The notes: generated from the letters alone by a model not told the origin. A DNA stretch of 64,000 nt from Ryuthela nishihirai (GCA_038380435.1 JAWZYU010000019.1:23151801-23215800), one strand, 5' to 3'; positions 30,932 through 42,507 are shown, numbered from the stretch's first letter. Numbers and translations: made by a program.

Positions 30932-31061
30932 GAAACAGCTACCACTATAAATTATAGTATAATTTAGTGTAGTTTTGTGTAGTCGTTTAATCAGACAAAT
31001 GTTGCAGTTTCTTGAGTGGATTCCAGTTCAGTGACTTCCAACGTAAGTCGCTAAAATTAAC
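30932..31061. repeat. Right arm of the 6.1-kb inverted-repeat pair
   Basis: Inverted partner of 24925-25056. ACAGCTACCACTATAAATTA and GACTTCCAACGTAAGTCGC match the left arm's complement. Confidence 0.85.
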
Positions 31062-31524
31062 AAAAATTGTATTCAATGTTTTCCACTCTTAGAGCGCATT
31101 TATTATATTAATGGGATATGACAAAATTCGAATCCTAACTTTTAATCGATGCCTATCGAACGGCAAAATAACTTTTATTTCTAAAAATCATAAAAATTTC
31201 AAAGAATGCATATGGACAGAAAGATAGAAAAAAAGGAAAACAATACTTCGTTTTACTGATACTAGCGAAAAAGCATAAATCTTTTAACGTCACATAACAG
31301 AAATATACCAAATGTTCGCTTACAGCAAGGAAGTATCCACTCAAACGTTGCGATAAGAAATTATGTGATGTGCGAACATTTGGATGTAAAACAATCTGTA
31401 AGAAAAAGTGTTGGGTTGTTTCATCTCGAGGTCTGTAAATGGTAGCTAGGTAGTCACTGGAAGGAGAGCTATGCACCAATCCCCTGTGATGATGCATAGA
31501 ACCGGCCAGGCCTAGCACCTAATG
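31062..31524. other. No gene recognised
   Basis: The longest open frame (31153-31518, minus) has no known motif. Confidence 0.4.
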
Positions 31525-34500
31525 TCCGACCCCGCCTTCTCGTGGTGCGGACCGTTAGTAACTTTCAAAAGAGATACTCTCTTGTGGAAGTGAACGGAAG
31601 GGGAGGGCTGCCAGATTAGTGTGGCCTACTGATCTGGACAACTATGGCTACTTTTCTTTTTTTTCTACCCTGCTGAGGAGTGGTCAACCACACAGGGTCC
31701 TGGTGCTGACCATATAAACCTACTGGACTGGACAGATATATGCTCTGAGCTTGATTATGGATCCTGATTTTGCTGCACTGGTGGGCTTCTGTGGAGGGAA
31801 AATCTTCCGTTGTGTTTTCTGTTTGTTTGTGGGTTGACAGCCCTAAGTGAATAGATTCACAGGATATGTTTATCAGCTGGTGGATAATCCTGAGCAGAAG
31901 TCATCGCAGGCACCTGAACTCTTTGCTTCTATTGGCATCGTCAAATTCTACATTGCAGGAAGTCTTCCAGTGTAGATGGCTTCAGCCTTTAGTAGTGGGA
32001 GAACGGGTCTTTGCCCCATGTCTGCGATTAGGGGGCTGTTTGATATTGTCGGCATTCCCTCTCTCAATAAACATAGTTTCTTTAAACATCCCACTAACCA
32101 TTTTCTCTCCATAGGTAGTTGGAATGTGAGGACTCTGCACAGAGCTTTTTCTCTTGATGTCCTCACACAAAAATTCCACCGTTATAATTTAGATATTCTC
32201 GGCTTGCAAGAGACCAGATGGACAGATGAAGGTCAGATTCTTAAAAATAATCTTAAATTTCTCTTTTCAGGGAGGGACGACAATAAGCATCACCAAGGCG
32301 TGGGTCTGCTTCTCAGCAAACACGCTAGCGATGCTCTTCTAGGATATGAGTGCATTAATGAAAGGTTTCTTACAGCAAAATTTCAGACAAGCGTTAAAGA
32401 CTTGAATGTTATCTGCTGTTATGCCCCCACTGAGGATGCCAATGAAGATGAGAAGGATAGGTTTTATGAACAACTTCAGGATATTTTGAATTCTGTCAAG
32501 AAAGGAGATATTACCCTTGTTCTTGGTGACTTCAATGCCAAAGTTGGTACTGACTCTGACCTTTGGGGAGGAGTAATAGGCCATTTTGGTATTGGTAGCT
32601 GCAATGGCAATGGGCAACGTCTCCTACAGGTAAGTAAACTCAATGGATTCAGAATAACTAACACTTATTACAAACACCGCGACATACATAAGTACACATG
32701 GGTTTCACCTGATGGGCTGCATAAGAATATGATTGATTACATATTAATTAACAGCAAATGGGCTAGTTCTGTCAGGAATACCAGGGCATATAGGGGAGCT
32801 GAAATTGGATCTGACCATTACCTTGTTAAAAGTGTGTTGCAACTTAAACTTAAAAAGTGTTGTGCTAGGGTTAAAAAATTTACTTTTAATACTGAAGCTC
32901 TGAAAGATCCAGTTATAGCCAAAGCTTACCATGATAGGTTACTTAGTCATTATGACAGTCATGGTTTGCTTACTACTGAAGTTGAGTAAGAATGGGATCG
33001 TTTTAAACAGGCTTTTTTGGAAACTAACAGTACTCTTTTAGGAAAAAAGGAGCAGAAGAGGCAAAATTATCTGAGTGATAATGCACTTCAGCTTATTTCG
33101 GAAAGAAAGAATTGCAGGAATGCCCTTAATCAATACCCTACTAGTACTAATAGAAAGCATTACAGAGATCTTAATAAACTTGTAAAGGATCAGTTAGCTG
33201 CTGATAAGAATCTTTGGCTTGATGGTTTGGCTGACAAAGCCGAGGAAGCAGTTAGACAGCACAACAGCAGAGAGCTGTACCAGATAGTTAATGTTTTGTG
33301 TGGTAGAAAATGGACAGGCATACAAGGATTGAAGGATAAACAAGGTAAGGTTATTGAAGGGGAGGATTCTGTTATGGCTAGGTGGGCTGAGCATTTCAGT
33401 GATGTTCTAAACAATGTCGTTAGTTCTACTCCCATTGTTTGCAATGATGATAGATGCATTGGTGGCTTTAATGTTGGCCCTATAACACAATCTGAAGTTA
33501 TTTTGGCTGTTTCTAAACTTAAACTTCATAAATCTCCAGGGGTAGATGAAATTACTACGGAAATGCTTAGAACTGGGAATGTTTCGGTTACCACTTGGAT
33601 GACTGAAATTCTGAATATCGTTTATGATAAAGGCATGGTTCCTAAGGATTTTACCAGAGCTATTTTATCCCTATTTTCAAAAAAGGTGATCGCAGTTCTT
33701 GTGATAACTATAGGGGTATCAGCCTACTCTCTGTTCCAGGTAAAGTTCTTTCCATGATTGTGCTTAATAGAATTAAGAATCTGGTTGACAGTCAATTGCG
33801 TGATGAGCAATGTGGATTCAGAAGTGGTAGGGGATGTGTATATCAGATATTTTCACTTAGGCAGATTCTTGAGAAATGTTTAGAGTTTCAGAAACCTTTG
33901 GTTGCTAGCTTTGTTGATTTCAAAAAGGCTTTCGACTCTGTTGATCGTCATAATTTGTGGTTGATTGTGAGATCATATGGCATACCAGACAAGTTAGTTA
34001 ACATTATGAAAGCTCTGTATAATAACACCGAGTCGTGTGTGAGAGTTGGTAAGGCTTGTAGCAATTGGTTTAGCATTACTTCTGGTGTTCGACAAGGGTG
34101 CATTTTGTCTCCTTTTCTCTTTAGCTTGGTTATTGATTATGTTGTGCGAAATTCACTTCAAGGGAAAGATTTTGGCCTTAAATGGGCTGGAGATACGAAA
34201 ATTTCTGATTTAGATTATGCTGATGATTTAGCCCTTTTGGCAAATGATGTTGATGAGATAAACTCTTTCATTCGAGCTATTGATGAGACTGGTAATAGAG
34301 TAGGTTTGGTTATAAACAGAGAGAAAACTAAAGTGATGAAAATTGGTCAGGCAGGCTGTGATTCAGTTAATCCTAATGGTTGCAGTCTTGAGCAGGTGTC
34401 ACAGTTTAATTATCTTGGGAGCTATGTAACAGATAATGGTGATGTGCGGCATGAGATTAACAGACGAATAGGGATTGCTGCCGGGACTTTTAAGAACCTA

Positions 34501-35030
34501 TGGAGAGTGTGGAGAAATAGGCGTATACACCTAAAGACTAAAATTAGACTGTATAATAGTTTGGTTCTTTCTAGGGTTAGTTATGGTAGTGAAACTTGGA
34601 CACTTTGTAAACAAGATAACAGGAAACTAGATGCTTTTGATTCCAGATGCTTACGCAGTATCTTGGGCATTAGGTGGTTCAACTTTGTAACTAATGATGA
34701 GATTAGGCAAAGGAGTTTGCAACCTCCTTTAAGCAGCATATTGTGCAGAGAGAGACTCCGCTGGTTTGGCCATGTTGTCCGTATGGATAATTATAGATTG
34801 GCGAATAGGGTTATGAACAGTGTGCCTAAAGGCCTCAGAAAGAAGGGGAGATCTAGGATGCGGTGGGTAGACAATGTAAAACAGGACCTTGTTAGAATTG
34901 GTGTGCAGTGGCCAGATGCAGTAGATGTAGCTCAGGATAGACTTGCTTGGAGAACTAAATTGCAGGGTCTGGTTGGACCTCCGTAGCCCATGGCTGCTTG
35001 AGGATGATGATGATGATGATGATGATGATG
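31525..35030 (+). mobile_element. RTE-type LINE, near full length
   Basis: The 5' end is set by where similarity to the copy at 1335 begins (GACCCCG). The element has a 450-bp leader, an endonuclease and reverse transcriptase frame, and a very short 3' end closing in (GAT)9 at 35003-35030. A short 3' UTR with a microsatellite tail and no poly-A is typical of the RTE clade. No target duplication was recognised; the right flank is a truncated SINE A. Confidence 0.85.
31976..34986 (+). pseudogene. LINE ORF: APE endonuclease + reverse transcriptase, two lesions
   Basis: Would encode about 1000 residues that nick target DNA and copy the element's RNA. The endonuclease (31976-32989) shows SIGSWNVRTL, LGLQETRWTD, LVLGDFNAKVG and GSDHYLV, the blocks of APE-type nucleases of the kind annotated as craniofacial development protein 2-like. 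The RT (33500-34400) shows SPGVDEI, SLVIDY and DYADDLALL at about 34213-34236. The C-terminus has YGSETWTL, RERLRWFGHVVRMD and GRSRMRW. Two defects: a TAA stop at 32987 where the other copy has GAA, and a one-base deletion near 33664 that ends the frame at 33757. Otherwise the frame is open, so the copy died recently compared with its neighbours. The start is the first Met of the long frame. Confidence 0.85.
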
Positions 35031-35240
35031 TTTCATCTCGGAGCGGCCATTGTTTGCACACAATGTGCTAAATAGCTGGCTACAAGGACCCTGAGGGTTC
35101 AGCGAAAGTTGGGGAAGGGGACTCACTAGACAGCTGTTTGGAGACAGATGGTAACTTCCCTTCAAGCCCACCCAGCTTGGTTTTTTAAGGTGCACATGGT
35201 ATAGCTTTCCCGCATACAGGGCCGCGAATTAACATAATGT
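35031..35240 (-). mobile_element. SINE A, head-truncated copy
   Basis: TTTCATCTCGGAGCGGCC, then TTTGCACACAATGTGCTAAA, through CTTTCCCGCATACAGGGCC. It directly follows the LINE's GAT tail and ends before the tRNA head. Confidence 0.75.
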
Positions 35241-35249
35241 CGTATTCGG

Positions 35250-36580
35250 AATTTTGCAATCCCGAGTTCGACGTAACTATATATCGCCATTTTCTTTCAG
35301 CCACCCGACTTTTCCCTCAGTAAAACGGCTGAAAAGACAACTTGGGCGCCATGTTGAGGACGACGGACCATCTGGGCCTTTTGCACACGGCACCCCTGTC
35401 CAAGAAAAGCGTAAACAAGGCCACAAAGAAAGGAGTATTCGAAACGCGCAGCAATGGTCACCAAGAGCAGGACCAGGATGACTTAGATGACGCCAGAGGC
35501 TGAGACCTCCAATAAAAATCGGACCGCGCTAATGAACTTTGGCCACCGCTGTCACCGACGAACTTTGCTGTCCAACGAGAGGTGAGAGTGGGGTCCTTTT
35601 TGAAATCGACAAGCGCGACCAAGAGAGAAGTGTGTGTGCTAGAGTGTGGACGTATAATAAGAGTAAGCTCTGAACAAAGAGACAATAGACCCGCGAAGAT
35701 GGAAAATGCAACAGCTAAGTATCGGCCAAAGAAGCTATAGATACCAGAAATGTAATCGGCTAAGAAGAGGAATGCAGGCTTGAAAAAGACAGAGACTGCA
35801 AGAATCACAACTGGGAAACCAGAAAAGGGGAAGCGAGTGGGACGAGTAGGAAAAAGGGGGAAGAAAGAGGGGACCCCACCCTCACGATGCAGCTGGCTTG
35901 CCAAGTCCCACAAACCGCCGTCGAGGCCCTCTTCGCGAAACGAAAGAATCTGTGAGAAACAGACTCCCGCGGAATATAACGAGCAACCCAGCGCTGGAGC
36001 GTCCTGGCGCAGTAAGAGACGAAATCACCTGCCAAGCCACCCCGCCAGCCCCTCCCGTTTTGACAACACGGGACTTATGATGTGTTTTCACCGATGAACT
36101 ATTTGTACCATTAACGGAGCCCGAACTGCAACTCCCAGAGCGCGGATGATCGCCCCTTGGCCAGGCCCTAGCACAGCAGACCCGGCAGATCCCAGCGATG
36201 GAGCAGACTAATATAAAAAGGTCAGCAGCCGTTTTTCTGAGATTCTTTTAGTTTTTATCTCTCCAGTAATAGTCCCTGAGTATTCCCCCTTCTCTCTACG
36301 TCTCCCACAATATTTTGCAAATAAGGCCCAGTTGCCTGGTGTGTACTATACTGATGTGTTGGGATCCTACCCCAGATAACGGGTCGTGTATTTTGAGTAA
36401 TGATGTTGGCGATGTACCTTCCTGTACGTATGAGTGCTTACTTATGAGAAGGAAAGCTTCCCCTCAAATAGCATTGAAAAATACAACGCAATCATCAGGC
36501 AGTATTTTGGGGCCTGACCTATCGGTTGCCCCTAGTTCTTACCCCCCCATCAAATAGATCTGGTGGGGTGTAGAACAATA
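35250..36580. other. GC-richer block without recognised gene
   Basis: Base composition is clearly GC-richer than the flanks. Open frames (longest 35458-35913, minus) lack known motifs and run over a purine-rich strand. A TATA-like TATAAAAAGG at 36212 followed by GTTTTTATCTCTCC and CT-rich sequence suggests an LTR or promoter remnant, but I cannot show paired LTRs. Confidence 0.35.
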
Positions 36581-36586
36581 GTATCC

Positions 36587-36754
36587 AACGGAAGCCCAGC
36601 CTTTCCAACTCCATCGGTTTCCCTAGTGACCGTGGGCAAGGCGGGAATTTTTGAGGAGATAAATCTCAGAGCTGAACCATCTGGGACTCGAACCTGAGAA
36701 CTGAAGAATACGAGCCTGGCATACTGCGGATTTAGCCACTCCCACCTCCGCCCC
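36587..36754 (-). mobile_element. SINE A head fragment
   Basis: GAAGCCCAGCCTTTCCAACT, ATCGGTTTCCCTAGTGACCG, then B-box in reverse (GGGACTCGAACC) and GCCACTCCCACCTCCGCCCC. The tail half is missing. Confidence 0.8.
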
Positions 36755-36759
36755 TAAAT

Positions 36760-37855
36760 GCAAGAGCTGAATTCCGTAAATCTTGAAGTTTTGGGGAATA
36801 CTTGGGTATTTTTCAGATATAACTTTAAGTGATTTAGATTTTAATTTTAAAAGAATCGTAATATTATTCCCGAGAATGGCATTCTGCTGATTTATTTTAA
36901 TAGTAAACATGTCAACCCCTCAAAGTTTAGAGAATTAAAATTCTTTCTTCTCCTTTACTCTTATATTTCGCAGCCCTTACCCATTTTAGTTCTAAAATAT
37001 TACCCATTTTAGCCACTTTAAAACCTTGTATTTCAATTCACTTTAAATAGACTGTTTTTGTGAATATATTCTCTCATTTTTATTTAATTTTTTTAAATAT
37101 TATTATTTAAAACATATTTTTTCTTCTTATGGGACCTGATTATGATCTTGTTAACTAAAAGGTTTTATGTAGACAGTCCTTGCCCGTAGCTTAATATCCA
37201 TACTTGTATGATAAGTTCGTATATCATAATTTATGTGATAAATACTCGAATTTTTACGCATAGATTGGAAAAGAATTCTTTCACTAAAAGATTTGGTACA
37301 CAATTAAAAGTAAAAGGATAAACGAACTTAATTCGTAACATATTTACGCAAAATCAGATTTTGAGAGGTATTGTTTTCCGACTGCAGTTTCATCCGCATA
37401 TGTTTCTCTGGCATTTTCAATGACGTTTTAATTAGCGCTATGATGTCTGCTGCACATTTTGTTGCATTTGATTAATGCAATGAAATTGACACTTTTTCAA
37501 GCACAGCAACTGCACACGCGAAAATGAGCATCATACCATTTAAAAAATAATTCTAAAGCAATTGAAGAATGCAGCAATATATTTATATTTGGAAATATTG
37601 ATATGAATTTAATGAGATGAAGACTTAGCGTGAGTTCATAAATAACATATATGTATACCACACTAAAGTATGAATGATGTAATTTTTTACAATGGTACAA
37701 AATTTATACAAATTAATCAATTTATCTAAACACAAGTATTTCCATTCCTCTTAGCATAAAGCCAAACCATTTTTGTATTGAATCTCATTTGCGACAGAAA
37801 TTAACTTTAACAACACTTTATACTTGATAGATGTGAAACGTTCAACATTGATCTC
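36760..37855. other. AT-rich, no gene recognised
   Basis: TACCCATTTTAG is duplicated (36978, 37001). Otherwise nothing. Confidence 0.45.
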
Positions 37856-37867
37856 CCTTGATAGAGG

Positions 37868-38250
37868 GGGCAGGGGTGGCTCAGTCGGTAGCGCGCCAGG
37901 CTCGTAATCTGTAGTTCCCAGGTTCGAGTCCCAGCTGCGTCAGCGTTGAGATTTATCTGCGCTAAATTCCCCGCCCTGCCCACGGTCAGTAGGGGACACC
38001 GATGGGCTTGGAAAGGCCGCCGTTCGTCGGATGGGACGTTAAGCCGTATCTCCGTGTGCGGGAGAGACATACCCTGTGCACGTTAAAGAACACGCTGGAT
38101 GGCCTTGACGGGAGGCTACTATCTGTCTCCCAACAGCTGTTCCAGTGGGTCCCCTCCCCCAACCTTCTCTGAGCCTTCGGAGTCCTTGTGACCTGGCCAT
38201 TTAGCCCATGGTGTGCAAAAAAGTGCCGCTCAGAGGTAAAACAACCCAAC
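37868..38250 (+). mobile_element. SINE A, full-length copy with target duplication
   Basis: Plus orientation, the clearest head: A-box TGGCTCAGTCGG at 37877-37888, anticodon-region GGCTCGTAATCTG, B-box GGTTCGAGTCC at 37921-37931. The tail ends AACAACCCAA. CCTTGATAGAGG (37856-37867) and CCTTGGTAGAGG (38251-38262) flank it (11 of 12). RNA polymerase III boxes are intact. Confidence 0.92.
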
Positions 38251-38262
38251 CCTTGGTAGAGG

Positions 38263-38568
38263 ATCCAAGGACAAACCTTACTGTCGACTGCTTTTTACCT
38301 CCGGAACTAGGCTTCATCTTAAATCAAATAAAAGCAGTCTTCTTACGTAATATCACGCAACACTAATTTTATACACTACATCTTTCTTCTTTCACAACTA
38401 CACTATACCTTTTTTGCTTTCTTTCACATTTCTTATATATCAAAGTATCAACGTTCTCAATAGTTGATAACGTAATTCGTCACGCTAAGCATTGACGAGA
38501 GTTCATGACACACCTGCCACAAGACATTATCGCACGTTCATCTGTTGTAACGATATTATAAAACTAGG
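38263..38568. other. No gene recognised
   Basis: AT-rich linker between SINE A and the duplicated 240-bp segment. Confidence 0.4.
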
Positions 38569-38812
38569 ATTCATTTAATTGAGCAAATATATACATATTT
38601 ATTGAGGACCGGATTGGGGACCGCTTTATTGAGGACCGCTTTCAAAATGTGCTTAGTAAGTGGTAAATTGCCAAAATGATATCAAATTTATTTGTATTTC
38701 CTGCAGTTTTCAAGAAATGTTTTAAAGATCTATAAAACGGAGTGGGAAATGTAATACTGCATTGGTAATCCCTTATCTTGCCACTTTGCCCTTTTATTTT
38801 TTACGGGTCGAT
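38569..38812 (+). repeat. Duplicated 240-bp segment, copy 1
   Basis: GGATTCATTTAATTGAGCAA onward is about 95% identical by eye to 39422-39655, including GAGGACCGGATTGGGGACCG. A more distant relative of its end (ATACCGCATTGG, TTTTACATTTTTC) is seen near 4130-4190. Confidence 0.85.
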
Positions 38813-39324
38813 TGTGGGTATTGCCCACCCCCCTGGGTATTGCCCCCCCTCGATTTATTTCTAGGTCCACTCCTCTATTAAGTCGACCAACATTCTTTTC
38901 GTTGGTTTAAGCAACTGACAGAGCCACCTATGCGAACGATGAAAGGAAACCTTGCTGTATTGCAGAAACGATATTTCTAACTTAGTGGAGTAACGTGAAT
39001 GGCAACTAAGGTCAATGAGAATCTATGAGACTGCGCAGTTCATTCATCGATATTTATCATTTATCATAGGTCGGTGATCTTATCAATTCCTTTTCAATGT
39101 ATGCATGATCTGCGAACAGTTGAAACATCAACTGCGCAGTCTCATTGTCTCCCATTCCTTCGCCGATTATCATTCTGTCTTCCCCAATGAATTATATATT
39201 ACCTTGGAAATTATTTCTCACCTTTCATTTCTGAGTATATAAGTTTCTTTTTTTCTTGAATTTCAAATTTAATTTATAGTGATATAATTTCTTTTTTTAA
39301 TAGAATCACTCATCTAGTGTTGAA
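38813..39324. other. No gene recognised
   Basis: GGGTATTGCCCACC and GGGTATTGCCCCCC are adjacent near 38815-38848. ACTGCGCAGT is found at 39030 and, as AACTGCGCAGTCTCAT, at 39128. Confidence 0.4.
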
Positions 39325-39420
39325 GAGTTCCCAGGTTCGAGTCCCAGCTGGGTCAGCGTTGAGATTTATCTCCGCAAAATTCCAAGCCCTGCCCACGGTC
39401 AGTAGGGGACACCGATGGCT
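39325..39420 (+). mobile_element. SINE A fragment
   Basis: GTTCCCAGGTTCGAGTCC through CAGTAGGGGACACCGATGGC. It starts within the tRNA head and stops where the duplicated segment begins. Confidence 0.8.
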
Positions 39421-39421
39421 T

Positions 39422-39655
39422 GGATTCATTTAATTGAGCAAATATATACATATTTATTGAGGACCGGATTGGGGACCGCTTTATTGAGGACCACTTTCAA
39501 AATGTGCTTAGTAAGTGGTAAATTGGCAAAATGATATCAAATTTATTTGTATTTCCTGCAGTTTTCAAGAATTGTTTTAAAGATCTATAAAACGGTGTGG
39601 GAAATGTAATACTGCATTGGTAATCCATTATCTTGCCCACTTTTCCTTTTATTTC
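39422..39655 (+). repeat. Duplicated 240-bp segment, copy 2
   Basis: Second copy of 38569-38812. It lies between two SINE A pieces. Confidence 0.85.
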
Positions 39656-39659
39656 TAAC

Positions 39660-40029
39660 TGTCCCATCCGACGGACGGCGGCCTTTCCAAGCCCATCGGT
39701 GTCCCTTACTGACCGTGGGCAGGGCGGGGAATTTTGCGGAGATAAATCTCAACGCTGACCCAGCTGGGACTCGAACCTGGGAACTACAGATTACGAGCCT
39801 GGCGCGCTACCGACTGAGCCACCCCCGCCCCACCCTATGCGGGAGAGCCATACCCTGTGCACGTTAAAGATCACACTGGATGGCTTTGACGGGAGGCTAC
39901 CATCTGACTCCCAACAGCTGTTTCAGTGAGTCCCCTCCCCCAACCTTCTCAGAGCATTCGGGGTCCATATGACCTGGTCATTTAGCCCGTGGTGTGCAAA
40001 AAAGGCCGCTCAGAGATAAACAATCCAAC
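39660..40029. mobile_element. SINE A with inverted 5' half
   Basis: The head half (39660-39833) is on the minus strand, ending at GCCACCCCCGCCCC. The tail half (39836-40029, TGCGGGAGAGCCATACC to CAATCCAACC) is on the plus strand. The breakpoints fall at nearly the same SINE position (after GGATGGGAC, before TGCGGGAGAG), with about 20 bp lost. Confidence 0.85.
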
Positions 40030-40506
40030 CTAACTTGGTTACTTCTTTACTTCAACAAAGATGAAGCGTCTCTCTTAATGTTCACATTTCACGTTCATGT
40101 TTCACATTCTTAATGTTCACATTTTAAGAAATAATTTAAAGACCTTTAAAATGAAAGGGAAATAATATATTGCGATGGAAATTCAAACTCTTCTCCACCA
40201 TTACTTTTTTTGGCTCTATTGCGTCACTCTCCCTCCCTCATTTTTTGCTATATCCGGTCTTGTTTTGAAGCATGCCAGTTTCTGTACAAATTCGAGTACT
40301 TTCACGTCTGCCCTATTCCCTGAAAATCTGTTAATACATGTTTTCACTCCTGAAATTGTAATAAGCAAGTGTTTCTCATCAACTGTCCTTGAAAGTTTAG
40401 GTTATGGAATGTTTTAGGAAATTTATTAATTGAAGGAATTTGAACACTCTGACTTATCTTAAAATCTGCATCTCATACTATTGCACAAGACTGCTCGGAT
40501 TTCGAC
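40030..40506. other. No gene recognised
   Basis: The 80-codon frame at 40175-40417 shows no known motif. TTCACATTTCACGTTCATG-type words are repeated at 40080-40125. Confidence 0.4.
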
Positions 40507-40517
40507 TTTACAGTTTT

Positions 40518-40890
40518 GGGTTGTTTTACCTCTAAGCGGCACTTTTTTACACATCATGGACTAAATGGCCAGGCCACATGGACACCAAAGCCTTAGAGAA
40601 AGTTGGGGGAGGGGACCCACTGGAACAGCTGTTGAGAGACAGATGGTAGCTTCCCATCAAGGCCATTCAGCGTGTTCTTTAACGTGCACAGGGTACGGCT
40701 CTCCCACAGGGTACGGCTCTCCCATAGGGTACGGCTTAACTTCCCATTCGAAGGACGGCGGTCTTTCCAAATCCATCGGTGTCCCTTACTGACCGTGGGC
40801 AGGGCGGGGAATTTTCCGGAGATAAATCTCAACGCTGACCCAGCTGGTACTCGAACCTGGGAACTGCAGATTTCGAGCCTGGCTCGTTAC
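40518..40890 (-). mobile_element. SINE A, 5'-truncated, 11-bp target duplication
   Basis: TTTACAGTTTT at 40507-40517 and 40891-40901. The copy stops within the tRNA head (GAGCCTGGCTCGTTAC), so the A-box is missing. It contains a local triplication of GGGTACGGCTCTCCCA at 40691-40738. Confidence 0.9.
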
Positions 40891-40904
40891 TTTACAGTTT
40901 TGAA

Positions 40905-41470
40905 TTCATTTCAAACACCCGTTGTTCACAATGAACCCTGTATCGAAAAATTTAATCCTTATCATTTGTTTTGTATTTGGATCACCCCAAAAGTGGTGTT
41001 TCGCGAGTCTCAAGAGGAATAAAAGATGCGTAGTGGTCAAATTATGATCTTTTTGCTACACATACTGCTTCAACAATTGTGTAAAATGCGTGGATTTGAA
41101 ATTCCCCATGTATTCACCGATTTCTCCCTTTTCCCAGAGGGAGTAGGTTGATAGAAAAAACTGAAATATTTTCTCTTTTGAGTTGGCATTGCACTAACGA
41201 ATGCAATGATTCACATGTTTTGAACCCTCTATGATATAGTTTCAATATGTATTCTTAGAAGGTGCTTAATGTTTAGACATACAAAACTTTAAAGAAATAT
41301 TGAAAACAATCTGTTTAAGTTAGAACTTTGAAATTTTGAAGGTAAAGACGGACGATCAATGGGTTTGTACTGACTTATTTACCCCCTTAATACCGATAGG
41401 TGGAAAGGTGAATATTTTCATTTTAAAAGACAGATGAGGAATTCTTCTGGTGTATCATAGGAATTAAAAT
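40905..41470. other. No gene recognised
   Basis: AT-rich; nothing supported. Confidence 0.4.
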
Positions 41471-41472
41471 CT

Positions 41473-42095
41473 ATCATCATCATCATCATCATCATCATTA
41501 TCAAGCACCAATGGGCTACGGAGGTCGAACCAGAGAGCGCAATTTAGTTCTCCAAGCATATCTGTCCTGAGCTACATCTACTGCATCTGGCCACTGCACG
41601 CCAATTCTAATAAGGTCCTGTTTGACGTTGTCTGCCGACCGCATCCTAGGTCTCCCCCTCTTTCTGAGGCCTTTAGGAACACTGTTCATAACCCTATTCA
41701 CTAATCTATAATTATCCATACGGGCAACATGGCGAAACCAACAGAGTCTCTCTCTGCACAATATGCTGCTTAAAGGAGGTTGCCGACTCCTTTGCCAAAT
41801 TTCATCATTAGTTACATAGTTGAATCACCTAATGCCCAAGATACTGCGTAAGCATCTAGAAACAAAAGCATCATAGAAACAAAAGCTGTTATCTTGTTTA
41901 TAAAGTGTCCACGTTTCACTACCATAATTAACCCTAGAAAGAACCAAACTATTATACAATTTAATTTTAATCTTTAGGTGTATACGCCTATTTTTCCACA
42001 CTCTCCATAGATCCCTATTCGCCTGTTAATCTCTTGACGCACATCACCAGTATCTGTTGCATAACTTCCAAGATAATTCACTCTAAATGTTCCCA
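41473..42095 (-). mobile_element. RTE-type LINE, 3' fragment
   Basis: Minus copy starting with (ATC)n at 41473-41500, the complement of the LINE's GAT tail, and matching 34400-35002 of the fuller element. The open frame 41761-41516 covers the RERLCWFRHVARMDNYRL and DVAQDRYAWRTKL blocks. It is 5'-truncated, as is usual for LINE insertions. Confidence 0.85.
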
Positions 42096-42099
42096 TAGC

Positions 42100-42505
42100 A
42101 ACAATTAATTTGTTTTAGTAGAGTGGAAATTATTGACACTTTATTTCCGTTTCTCATATTACTACCGACAAATATAAAATATTCAAGAATGTTATTGCTT
42201 TCAACAATACAACAACCAATCACAATGCAGCAACACACATGAACAATAATTCATTTCTGGGAAAAAATACATAATCAATATCGATATAAGAAATAATAAA
42301 AATGTAAAAAGAAACGTGTTTTTACCACAAAAATAGAGTAGACGTATACAGTACGCAGAAAAAAGGCATTAGCTACAGAATAAAATTCACAATTATTATT
42401 TTGTAAATAAACGTGACATAAACAAAAATATTGAGCAAAAACAGTATATTTCGAAATTGCTATTATAAAGAAAAAACATTGTTTTTCTCATATGTGTATT
42501 GTTTT
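42100..42505. other. AT-rich, no gene recognised
   Basis: Nothing supported. Confidence 0.45.
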
Positions 42506-42507
42506 GG

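Noticed and set aside
31976..32989. A host craniofacial development protein 2-like gene
   Set aside because: The frame is the endonuclease of a LINE that continues into reverse transcriptase; such names come from misannotated retroelements.
35003..35030. (GAT)n as an independent microsatellite
   Set aside because: Its complement ends the other LINE copy (41473) at the same point, so it is the LINE's own 3' tail.
35458..35913. A 151-codon membrane-like protein on the minus strand
   Set aside because: The opposite strand is purine-rich, which yields hydrophobic-looking translation by composition. No motif or support.
37870..37945. A tRNA gene, since A-box, anticodon-like loop and B-box are visible
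   Set aside because: The acceptor ends do not pair, the sequence continues into the SINE body, and many copies with target duplications exist. It is a SINE head.
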